Assembly (NCBI GenBank): GCA_023415915.1
Contig: JAEZIZ010000101.1
Location: forward strand, 1 to 5,336
Direction of reading: 5' to 3'
Source of the DNA: Bacillota bacterium
GTDB taxonomy: Bacteria > Bacillota > Clostridia > Christensenellales > SZUA-584
Length of the DNA: 5,336 nucleotides
Part shown: positions 1 through 5,269 of the stretch, piece after piece
Layout: the number at the start of each line of letters is the position of its first letter
How positions within the stretch are numbered: the first letter of the stretch is position 1
Position numbers and translations under genes: made by a program
Notes under the pieces: generated by a model
What the model was told of the DNA's origin: nothing
The model's input: only the letters and a program-made list of their open reading frames with translations
The model's database searches: none

Positions 1-8
1 CCTCCTTT
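1..8 (-). promoter_or_regulatory. Shine-Dalgarno site for a gene starting just left of the window
   Basis: Read on the minus strand the first eight bases are AAAGGAGG, a near-perfect complement to the 3' end of 16S rRNA. It lies at the window edge, so the start codon it would serve falls a few bases outside. Together with the promoter at 42-70 it implies a minus-strand gene continuing to the left, downstream of glpK but separately transcribed. Its identity cannot be known from this window. Confidence 0.6.
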
Positions 9-41
9 GTAGTTTTAGAAACGGTCGGCGAAACCTTTTCT

Positions 42-70
42 ATTCTACTTTTGGAGGTTCTTCTTTTCAA
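42..70 (-). promoter_or_regulatory. Sigma-A type promoter for the gene left of the window
   Basis: On the minus strand there is a -35 box TTGAAA (65-70), a 17-bp spacer and a -10 box TAGAAT (42-47), each one base from consensus. The expected transcription start is near position 35, giving a short leader that ends in the AAAGGAGG site at 1-8. It lies after the glpK terminator, so the next gene is probably transcribed independently of glpK. This is a pattern match only; no start site is known. Confidence 0.55.
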
Positions 71-91
71 ACGCTAAAGCTATCTGTTCCT

Positions 92-117
92 CCACACGCT
101 TAGCGTGTGGTTTTTTT
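92..117 (+). terminator. Hairpin with T-tract, terminator-like on the plus strand
   Basis: CCACACGCT (92-100) and AGCGTGTGG (102-110) are perfect 9-bp arms around one T, followed on the plus strand by seven T (111-117). As RNA this gives a stem of at least 8 bp with a three-base loop and a U-tract, the standard intrinsic terminator. It has no T-tract on the minus strand, so it is not the glpK terminator. No convincing plus-strand gene precedes it here. The near-perfect palindrome lies 21 bp upstream of the -35 box at 65-70, so it could instead or also be a protein-binding site for that promoter. Confidence 0.6.
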
Positions 118-120
118 ATG

Positions 121-156
121 ATAAATAAGAACAGCGGACATATTTCTGCCCGCTGT
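121..156 (-). terminator. Intrinsic terminator of glpK
   Basis: On the minus strand ACAGCGGGCA (156-147) pairs with TGTCCGCTGT (140-131) around a six-base loop, followed by the T-rich stretch TCTTATTTAT. It starts about 35 bases after the glpK stop codon. The one imperfect pair is a G-U wobble in the minus-strand RNA but an A-C mismatch in the plus-strand RNA, which favours minus as the functional direction. A T-rich run (152-160) also follows on the plus side, so some two-way activity is possible. Confidence 0.7.
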
Positions 157-191
157 TTTTATTTGCTTATATGTTAACAGCGTCTTTGCCG

Positions 192-1694
192 CTATTTTTC
201 CACCCAGTCCCTGGCGCGAAGTACGGCCCTTTTCCATCCGGCATAAAGCTGCTGCCTTCTGCTCTCCGTCATAGCTGGCTTAAAGCCTCTTTCGAGCACC
301 CAATCGCTTTTTATTTCATCAAGGCCGTTCCAGACGCCCACTGCAAGCCCCGCAAGATATATTGCGCCCATCGCCGTGCTCTCTCTGATGCTCGGCCGCA
401 GCACTTCACAGTCGAGAATATCAGCCTGAAACTGCATAAGCACGTCGGACGCGCTCGCTCCCCCGTCAACCTTAAGCTCGCGAAGCTCCAAACCGCTGTC
501 CAGCTTCATTGCCTCGAATACGTCCCGCGTTTGATACGCGATGCTTTCTATTGCCGCGCGCAGCAAGTGGTTCCTTCCCGCTCCGCGCGTAAGCCCGACT
601 ATTGTGCCTCTGGCGTACATGTCCCAGTATGGCGCGCCGAGCCCGGTAAACGCCGGCACTATATATACGCCGCCGGAATCTGGCGTCTGCTCGGCCGCCT
701 CGTCGACCTCGCGCACATGTTTAACCATATTAAGCTCGTCCCTTATCCACTGCAACACGGCGCCCGCTATGAACACGCTTCCTTCCAGCGCGTAGCATAC
801 GCTTTTTTCCTTTAAACCCCACGCTATCGTTGTAAGTAGGCTGTTCTTAGACTCAATAGGCGTTTCGCCGGTGTTCATCAGTATGAAGCAGCCTGTGCCG
901 TACGTGTTCTTGGCGCTGCCCTTCGCTGTACAGTTCTGCCCGAACAGCGCGGCGTGCTGGTCTCCGGCGATGCCGCCAATAGGTATACCCGCGCCCATAA
1001 ATTCGTCCGTAGTCCCAGCGACGCCGGAAGACGGTAGAACCTTGGGCAACATGCTCGCCGGTACACCGAACATATCAAGCAGTTCTTCGTCCCATTCCAA
1101 AGTATGTATGTTAAAAAGCATAGTGCGCGACGCGTTTGTGTAATCCGTGACATGCGCGCGCCCGCCCGTCATTTTCCATACGAGCCACGAGTCCATTGTG
1201 CCCGCAAGCAGCTCCCCCTTTTGAGCCTTCTCTTTTGCGCCCGGTATATTGTCCAGTATCCATTTTATTTTGCTTGCCGAGAAATACGCGTCTATTATAA
1301 GCCCTGTTTTGCCGCGTATCACCTCGGCCTCTTCCCCGCTTTTCAGCCTGTCGCACATGTCCGCTGTCCTGCGGCACTGCCAGACTATCGCGTTGCATAC
1401 CGGTTTGCCTGTTCCCTTTTCCCACACAACCACCGTCTCTCGCTGGTTCGTTATGCCTATTGCGGCTATATCTTCAGCAGCTAAGCCGACCTCTTTGATA
1501 GCGTCGCGGTAGGTTGAAAGCTGGCAGTTCCAGATCTCTTCCGCGTCGTGCTCTACCCAACCCGGCTTGGGATACTTCTGGGAAAACTCCTTTTGAGAGA
1601 CGGCGATTATCCTCTTGCTTTCCGCATCGTAAACGAGCGTGCGGCAGGACGTAGTGCCCTGGTCAAACGCAACCAATATACGCTTTTTCATCAT
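192..1694 (-). CDS. glpK: Glycerol kinase
   Basis: Glycerol kinase (ATP + glycerol to sn-glycerol 3-phosphate), a cytoplasmic FGGY-family enzyme and the entry step of glycerol use. The 500-aa product is the usual family length. Numbering from the first Met, visible motifs are the N-terminal phosphate loop DQGTTS (11-16), the INQRE glycerol-binding segment (82-86 region, Arg and Glu), Trp105, FGGY signature 1 at 137-149 (YFSASKIKW), the catalytic Asp in GDQHAALFGQ (Asp245), KNTYGTG (262-268), FGGY signature 2 around 363-383, and VDGGAS (409-414) in the ATP-binding lobe. Two ATG codons are adjacent: AAGGAG lies 4 bases before the first and 7 before the second (1691), so the inner one may be the real start. 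The loop at 222-238 lacks the His that the PTS protein HPr phosphorylates in many Firmicutes GlpKs, and lacks the Arg used for fructose-1,6-bisphosphate binding in E. coli. No glpF or glpD is adjacent. The gene has its own promoter, palindrome and terminator. Confidence 0.97.
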   Translation of the reverse strand: MMKKRILVAFDQGTTSCRTLVYDAESKRIIAVSQKEFSQKYPKPGWVEHDAEEIWNCQLSTYRDAIKEVGLAAEDIAAIGITNQRETVVVWEKGTGKPVCNAIVWQCRRTADMCDRLKSGEEAEVIRGKTGLIIDAYFSASKIKWILDNIPGAKEKAQKGELLAGTMDSWLVWKMTGGRAHVTDYTNASRTMLFNIHTLEWDEELLDMFGVPASMLPKVLPSSGVAGTTDEFMGAGIPIGGIAGDQHAALFGQNCTAKGSAKNTYGTGCFILMNTGETPIESKNSLLTTIAWGLKEKSVCYALEGSVFIAGAVLQWIRDELNMVKHVREVDEAAEQTPDSGGVYIVPAFTGLGAPYWDMYARGTIVGLTRGAGRNHLLRAAIESIAYQTRDVFEAMKLDSGLELRELKVDGGASASDVLMQFQADILDCEVLRPSIRESTAMGAIYLAGLAVGVWNGLDEIKSDWVLERGFKPAMTESRRQQLYAGWKRAVLRARDWVEK

Positions 1695-1723
1695 CGCGCT
1701 CCTTTATGGATATAATGTGATAA

Positions 1724-1744
1724 CATATACAATCATTGTATATG
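1724..1744. promoter_or_regulatory. Palindromic operator candidate over the glpK -10 box
   Basis: CATATACAAT (1724-1733) and ATTGTATATG (1735-1744) are perfect 10-bp inverted repeats separated by a single C. The right arm contains the whole -10 box of the glpK promoter (1735-1740 on the plus strand) and the left arm covers the expected start of transcription. A dimeric repressor bound here would block RNA polymerase, so glycerol- or glycerol-phosphate-responsive repression of glpK is a reasonable inference. The half-site ATACAAT does not let me name the regulator family. Confidence 0.6.
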
Positions 1745-1763
1745 CTTTTTATGGAATGTTCAA
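1735..1763 (-). promoter_or_regulatory. glpK promoter, sigma-A type
   Basis: On the minus strand the -35 box is TTGAAC (1758-1763) and the -10 box TACAAT (1735-1740), with a 17-bp spacer. The expected start near 1728 gives a leader of roughly 33 bases that ends in AAAGGAG, so no riboswitch fits in it. The palindrome at 1724-1744 overlaps the -10 box and start point, which suggests repression. Sequence pattern only. Confidence 0.65.
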
Positions 1764-1879
1764 ATATTAATGCAGCGGCAAACGGTTAATTTGATGATGT
1801 GAACGACCGCTTAAAATGCAAGGCGGCTCGCCAATTCTGTGCCATGATGTTATGTAATAATATTGGTCCATGCGCTGCT

Positions 1880-3129
1880 TTAGCCTTTTGCGGGTTCGCC
1901 CTTTTTTCTGCGCGCAGTCCATTGCCTGAAACGCTGCATGCTGGCCAAAAACTCAGCCTCTCCCTCAAGCGACCCGTGGTTCTTCTTGTATATCCAGTTT
2001 TTAATCAGTATGCGCAGCACTCCGAACAGCGGCGCGGCAATCAGCATACCCAGTACTCCGAACAGCGCTCCCATAACGATTATCGAGAACATTACCCAGA
2101 AACCGTTTAGCCCCATCGATTCGCCAAGCACCCGCGGCCCTAAGATGTTGCCGTCAACGAGCTGAAGTCCTACTATGATGATAAACATATAAAGCGCATA
2201 GACAGGAGCCGTCATAAGCGAAAGAAGTATGGCAGGTATAGCTCCTATGAACGGCCCGAATGTAGGTATCATGTTTGTCACCGCTATTATAAGGCTTATC
2301 AGCGGGCTGTATTTGAATCCGAGCAGCAGGCATATCAAAAATGTAAGTATGCCTACGGCCAGCGAGCATATGCCTTTGCCCACTATGAACTTATAGAACA
2401 TGTCGTCCGTAATATCAACGATAAACATCAGCCTGTAATGCCAGCTGCGAAAAATGCTTTTGGACATTGTTCTGAGCTGCGCTTTAAGCTCGTCTTTAAA
2501 AAGCAGCATATATATTGAGAAGAACAAACCGACACAAGGTTATAAAGGAACAGCCCTGTGTTGACCAGAAATCCGAATATGTATCCCGTAGCGTTCTGCA
2601 CAAACGCGGCTATGTCCGTCCAAAACCTTGATATTATAGAGCTGATGGAGCTCGTTTGCGCCGGGTCTATGCCGACAAACCTAAGTACCTGAGAAACGCT
2701 CTCGTTCCTGCTTAAATCGCCGAGCATACCGTCTACCGACTGTGCATAGTTTGGTATCTCCTGTGTTATGCTGCCCACGCTTTCTATAATGCCCGGCACC
2801 ATAATATACAAAAACAGCACTATAAGCGCTACGAAAATTATGAACGCCAGAAGAACGCCTATGCCGTGAGCGGCTTTTCTTCGCTTTTTTAAAAACTTTA
2901 TGCGCATTATGAGGCGCTCGAAGAAATCGGACGGCCGGGAGAGCAGAAACGCTATTACAAACCCTATGAGCACAGGCGAAAGCACCCGCAGTACGAAGGA
3001 AACCGCGGCGCACACGCTTTCATAAACAAGCCCTATGTTGTCTATGATGCTCATTATCGCGTACAGTATCGCTCCGGCAACAACAGCGGTTACTGCGATT
3101 TTAATATGCCTGTTCTGAATCTTTCTCAC
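1880..3129 (-). pseudogene. AI-2E family transporter, split by a frameshift
   Basis: AI-2E family (PerM/YdiK/YtvI-like) multi-pass membrane protein. Family members are linked to export of autoinducer-2 or to ion antiport; the substrate here is unknown. Two reading frames join into one family-typical protein of about 416 aa. Frame one runs from a GTG at 3129 (GGAGAGGG six bases upstream) for about 199 residues: helices near 11-36, 41-66 (SPVLIGFVIAFLLSRP) and 89-113, an outside segment, then a helix near 176-199. Frame two continues from about 2533 to the stop at 1880: GLFFSIYMLLFKDEL, then NMIPTFGPFIGAIPA and NILGPRVLGESMGLNG, the C-terminal family motifs, and a charged tail. One base is missing between about 2526 and 2539. 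Frame one otherwise runs out of frame to 2428; frame two could only restart at a TTG (2527) with no ribosome-binding site. No canonical slippery heptamer is seen, so this is a recent mutation or a sequence error. Both halves keep family motifs, so decay, if real, is recent. Confidence 0.85.
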
Positions 3130-3164
3130 CGCGTTCCCTCTCCAATATAGTTTTCGATTGCGGC

Positions 3165-3192
3165 ATTGTAATATTCTACAGTGTACAGTAAA
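3165..3192 (-). promoter_or_regulatory. Possible promoter of the AI-2E gene
   Basis: The AI-2E gene follows a terminator (3230-3249), so it needs a promoter in 3130-3229. The best -10 candidate on the minus strand is TACAAT (3165-3170) with a weak -35 TTTACT (3187-3192) at 16 bp; an alternative is TAGAAT (3173-3178) with TTGGGC (3197-3202) at 18 bp. Imperfect inverted repeats CATTGTA and TACAGTG (3164-3170, 3177-3183) overlap both. Which box is used cannot be decided from sequence. Confidence 0.35.
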
Positions 3193-3229
3193 AAATGCCC
3201 AACGACAATAACGTAAAACGAGGAGAAAG

Positions 3230-3249
3230 AAAAAAACCGCCTCAGGCGG
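3230..3249 (-). terminator. Intrinsic terminator of the Pro/Thr-tail protein gene
   Basis: On the minus strand CCGCC, loop TGA and GGCGG (3249-3237) form a compact GC-only stem followed by six T and a C (3236-3230). It starts about 30 bases after the stop codon at 3280-3282. The stem is short at 5 bp but entirely G-C, and the U-tract is good. It separates this gene from the AI-2E gene downstream. Confidence 0.75.
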
Positions 3250-3279
3250 ACGGTTCTCATAATTCTTGTTATATTACGC

Positions 3280-4689
3280 TCATTCCGTCGGATCGGGCGT
3301 CGGCGGAACGGTTGGCTCAGGCGTAGGCGGAGCCGTTGGCTCGGGCGTAGGCGGAACCGTAGGCTGCGGAGTAGGCGGAGCCGTTGGCTGCGGCGTCGGC
3401 GGAGCCGTTGGCTGCGGCGTTGGCGGAGCAGTAGGCTGCGCCGTCGGCGCTGTCGTAGGCTGCGGCGTAACCGTGGGTTTCGGCGTAACCGTAGGCTGCG
3501 GCGTTTGTGTAGCCGAAGGCGTAGGCGTTGCCGTCATCGACGGAGTCGGCGAAGCCTGCGGAGAGTTCGTCACATCAAGCGTCGGCGTCGGCATAACCGG
3601 GACGCCTGCAAGCGGTGTTCTTTCAGTCTGCGGTTCCAAGGTCGCCGTAGCGGTTGCCGTTGGGCTGGAAGTTGGAGCCTGCATACCCGAAAACTTCGGT
3701 TTTTCGTCTGAAAACATGAGCAGCGCGAGTATAGTAATAGTCAACGCGAGCCCCGTGCCCGCTATAATAAGAGCGCGCCGCGGGCTGCCCTTAAAGTCGT
3801 CCTTTCTGGCCGGAAATAACGTCTTCCCGCTGTCCGAAGAGCGCTTATCGAGCAACTCCTGCCTGCGGCTTATAAGCTGCTCTTCCCTGGCAAGCTGCCG
3901 CGCTCTTTTACGCTCCATACGCGAAAGCGGCTCATAGGCCTTTGAACGTTCTTCAGACAAGTCGGCTGCCTTAACCTGCATGCGCAAAGCTTGTTTCGTT
4001 CTTTTCCGCTTTCTTGTGTATTCCGCTTCAGCGGCGCGTGCGGCCTCAGCTTCTCTGCGCTTTACCCGTGTATCATAAAACGCTTCATCCGCAGCGGAAT
4101 CGTCATACGTCCAAACCGCGCTCTGCGATACCGGCCTTCTAAATTCGCCGAAATCCCGGACATCATGCTGGCTGTCGTAGTCTTCGGCATTCCTAGAAAG
4201 CCTTATATTGGGTTCCGGCATCATTGACGGAAAGTTCAGTATATTATCGGAATCCATAGACGAGCGCATTTGTACGCTGCGCTTTGCCGCGAATTCCGTT
4301 CTTTCGTCAGCTGCGCGATGCTTTCCAAAGTACTGCTCCGTTTCGGAATCATATTGGTTAATCCGCGTGTTGCCGCTTAAGGAACCATTACGCATTAATT
4401 CATCAAAGTTTTCCGTCTCAGAATCTTCGTATTTTAAAGCTTCAAGCCGCGCTTTTCGCGCCTGCCTTGTTTCATATTCCTCATAAGCCGCCCGCCTGTA
4501 TTCCTTTTCCCGGCGCGCCATAGCGTCACCGTGCTTTTTTTGCGGCTCGTCATTATAAGTTGCTATATCGGTACGTGAAAACCTGGCCGTATGAAGCGTC
4601 GTTTCGTCCAATAACGGCGTCGCGTCAAGTCTGTATTCAGGTTTTTTCGTCGTTTTCCTTTCCGGGATAATACCCGCTTTTCTAAGCAT
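3280..4689 (-). CDS. Unknown single-pass membrane protein with repetitive Pro/Thr tail
   Basis: I do not recognise this protein. Numbered from the ATG at 4689 (469 aa), residues 1-305 are very hydrophilic, rich in Arg, Lys, Glu and Ala, with a likely helical or coiled-coil stretch near 208-283. One membrane helix follows at about 306-326 (ALIIAGTGLALTITILALLM), preceded by Arg-Arg. Residues 338-469 are a low-complexity Pro/Thr/Ala/Gln tail ending in six octapeptide repeats (419-466). There is no N-terminal signal peptide, and the basic N-terminal side predicts N-inside, C-outside topology, so the tail would sit in or cross the cell wall. No LPXTG motif or folded outer domain is present. A GTG at 4698 is in frame, but GGGAG is one base before it and ten before the ATG, so I chose the ATG. 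The gene stands alone with a strong promoter and its own terminator. Pro/Thr stretches often link wall-spanning parts; an anchoring, wall-sensing or cell-shape role is speculation. Confidence 0.85.
   Translation of the reverse strand: MLRKAGIIPERKTTKKPEYRLDATPLLDETTLHTARFSRTDIATYNDEPQKKHGDAMARREKEYRRAAYEEYETRQARKARLEALKYEDSETENFDELMRNGSLSGNTRINQYDSETEQYFGKHRAADERTEFAAKRSVQMRSSMDSDNILNFPSMMPEPNIRLSRNAEDYDSQHDVRDFGEFRRPVSQSAVWTYDDSAADEAFYDTRVKRREAEAARAAEAEYTRKRKRTKQALRMQVKAADLSEERSKAYEPLSRMERKRARQLAREEQLISRRQELLDKRSSDSGKTLFPARKDDFKGSPRRALIIAGTGLALTITILALLMFSDEKPKFSGMQAPTSSPTATATATLEPQTERTPLAGVPVMPTPTLDVTNSPQASPTPSMTATPTPSATQTPQPTVTPKPTVTPQPTTAPTAQPTAPPTPQPTAPPTPQPTAPPTPQPTVPPTPEPTAPPTPEPTVPPTPDPTE
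3292..3435 (-). repeat. Six tandem 24-bp units encoding PT(A/V)PPTP(Q/E/D)
   Basis: Read on the minus strand, six consecutive 24-base units encode PTAPPTPQ three times, then PTVPPTPE, PTAPPTPE and PTVPPTPD, ending in PTE and the stop. Several DNA differences between units are silent (ACT/ACG, CCA/CCT, CCT/CCG), and the amino-acid changes fall at only two positions: Ala/Val and Gln/Glu/Asp. This suggests old duplications kept at the protein level. The charge shifts from Gln to acidic residues towards the C-terminus. A looser Pro/Thr region lies just before it, at about 3436-3680. Confidence 0.9.
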
Positions 4690-4724
4690 CTTAAACACTC
4701 CCTATTGTTGAATGTTACATATGT

Positions 4725-4753
4725 ATCATAACGTAAATGTTACGGTATGTCAA
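4725..4753 (-). promoter_or_regulatory. Strong sigma-A promoter of the Pro/Thr-tail protein gene
   Basis: On the minus strand a perfect -35 box TTGACA (4748-4753) is followed by a 17-bp spacer and the -10 box TATGAT (4725-4730), one base from consensus. The expected start near 4718 gives a leader of about 29 bases before the ATG at 4689. It is the best promoter match in the window. It sits inside a cluster of inverted repeats (4712-4781), so a strong promoter under regulator control is likely. Confidence 0.75.
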
Positions 4754-4766
4754 ACTTTCGTAACAT
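4737..4766. promoter_or_regulatory. Operator candidate: inverted repeat centred on the -35 box
   Basis: ATGTTACG (4737-4744) and CGTAACAT (4759-4766) are perfect 8-bp inverted arms 22 bp apart centre to centre, about two helical turns, flanking the -35 box TTGACA. A second overlapping palindrome, CGTAA-ATG-TTACG (4732-4744), lies inside the promoter spacer, and TACATATGTA (4716-4725) covers the start region. The spacing suits a dimeric DNA-binding protein. The regulator is unknown and no regulator gene is in the window. Confidence 0.5.
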
Positions 4767-4844
4767 CTACGTAATAATTACCTGATTGTAGTTGGATATG
4801 GAAATTCGGCAGATAATAATGAAATATTGTAGAGTTACCCCAGC

Positions 4845-4878
4845 AGATCTCCGGAGGATTTCTCCGGAGGTCTTTTTT
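4845..4878 (+). terminator. Strong plus-strand intrinsic terminator with no visible gene
   Basis: AGATCTCCGGAG (4845-4856) and CTCCGGAGGTCT (4862-4873) pair over 12 bp with one U-G wobble around the loop GATTT, followed by further T (4874-4878). The minus strand has no T-tract, so it acts rightward. The 8-base palindrome CTCCGGAG occurs in both arms. No plus-strand ORF precedes it back to 4700. A weak promoter candidate, TTGGAT (4792-4797) with AATAAT (4815-4820) at 17 bp, would give an RNA of only about 50 bases. Confidence 0.8.
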
Positions 4879-5112
4879 ATTTCCGAAATATATTTAGGAG
4901 TGAAACGAATGATTTTGTCGAATACCGGGAAATATGGTAGATAAGATTATGTCTATAATGTACAGGTCGATATTACAAACGTAACATACGATTAGTTATA
5001 TAATAGGAAGTTTATTTTTGAGGAATATTGTGTAAATGAAGAGTAGTGGGAAATGAATTTTAATGATGTATTCGAAGAACTAAAGAAATATCCTTTGCAG
5101 ACAATTACTTAA

Positions 5113-5140
5113 TTGAACATTAAAGCAAGTGGGTTATAAT
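5113..5140 (+). promoter_or_regulatory. Plus-strand promoter-like site, target unclear
   Basis: TTGAAC (5113-5118) and a perfect TATAAT (5135-5140) are separated by 16 bp. The expected start near 5147 would transcribe rightward through 5150-5210 into the inverted repeat at 5213-5269. AGGAAGG at 5208-5214 resembles a ribosome-binding site, but no start codon follows at a suitable distance. In AT-rich DNA such matches arise by chance, so the call is tentative. Confidence 0.35.
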
Positions 5141-5212
5141 TAACAATTGACTACATTTGCTGCTCATCAATATGAAGCAGTACGATTGACAAAGAATTAA
5201 GAGATAGAGGAA

Positions 5213-5269
5213 GGAAAAGCACACAACACATATAGCGCCTTATTGGGTTAGGCCAAGCTTGTGCTTTCC
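5213..5269. repeat. Long imperfect inverted repeat at the 3' end of the right-edge gene
   Basis: GGAAAAGCACA (5213-5223) is matched by TGTGCTTTCC (5260-5269) with one bulged A. An inner pairing AGC-GCCT (from 5234) with AGGC-AGCT (to about 5259) closes a loop near 5241-5249. On the minus strand it spans the last codons of the probable right-edge gene and its stop (5248-5250), and the distal arm is T-rich (TGTGCTTTTCC). A 3'-end stabilising or termination hairpin is the likeliest role, but there is no clean U-tract after the stem. Confidence 0.45.

Larger units (their letters stand above)
4699..5247. other. Long AT-rich region without a convincing gene
   Basis: About 550 bases hold no ORF of useful length on either strand. 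The left part carries the promoter and inverted repeats of the Pro/Thr-tail gene and a strong plus-strand terminator. The middle (4880-5200) is distinctly more AT-rich than the neighbouring genes and contains two tiny plus-strand ORFs: 11 codons at 4909-4944, with AGGAG eight bases upstream, and 19 codons at 5053-5112. It also has a plus-strand promoter-like site (5113-5140) and a small hairpin at 5158-5182 with no T-tract. I see no transposase remnant, tRNA or recognisable riboswitch. It may be degraded DNA or host an unrecognised small RNA. Confidence 0.6.

Noticed and set aside
3..77. End of a plus-strand gene (frame open from the left edge to TAA 75-77)
   Set aside because: It would explain the terminator at 92-117, but the same bases hold a strong minus-strand promoter and an AAAGGAGG site, and the peptide is not recognisable. 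Not excluded, only less likely.
171..815. Plus-strand 214-codon open frame opposite glpK
   Set aside because: It is a shadow of glpK, whose family motifs are unmistakable on the other strand; no ribosome-binding site or family resemblance is seen.
1777..1790. Catabolite-responsive element (CcpA site) upstream of glpK
   Set aside because: GGCAAACGGTTAAT matches only about 10 of 14 consensus positions and fails at several positions, including the flanking T and C. Too weak to call.
1880..2527. Separate gene starting at TTG 2525-2527
   Set aside because: No ribosome-binding site precedes the TTG, and the product begins in the middle of an AI-2E domain that continues the upstream frame. It is the second half of a split gene.
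2525..2545. Programmed -1 frameshifting in the AI-2E gene
   Set aside because: No canonical slippery heptamer is present at the crossover and the family is not known to use frameshifting. A mutation or sequence error is simpler.
3280..3330. Sortase anchoring signal at the C-terminus of the Pro/Thr protein
   Set aside because: There is no LPXTG-like motif, C-terminal hydrophobic helix or basic end; the protein stops in PDPTE. Membrane attachment is by the internal helix.
3266..3937. Plus-strand 223-codon open frame rich in GVGG/GCGVG repeats
   Set aside because: It is the antisense reading of the Pro/Thr repeats. The minus-strand frame has a ribosome-binding site, a promoter, a terminator and a membrane helix; the plus frame has none of these.
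5158..5182. Hairpin CTGCTCAT / ATGAAGCAG as a terminator
   Set aside because: The 8-bp stem has a bulge and no T-tract follows on either strand.
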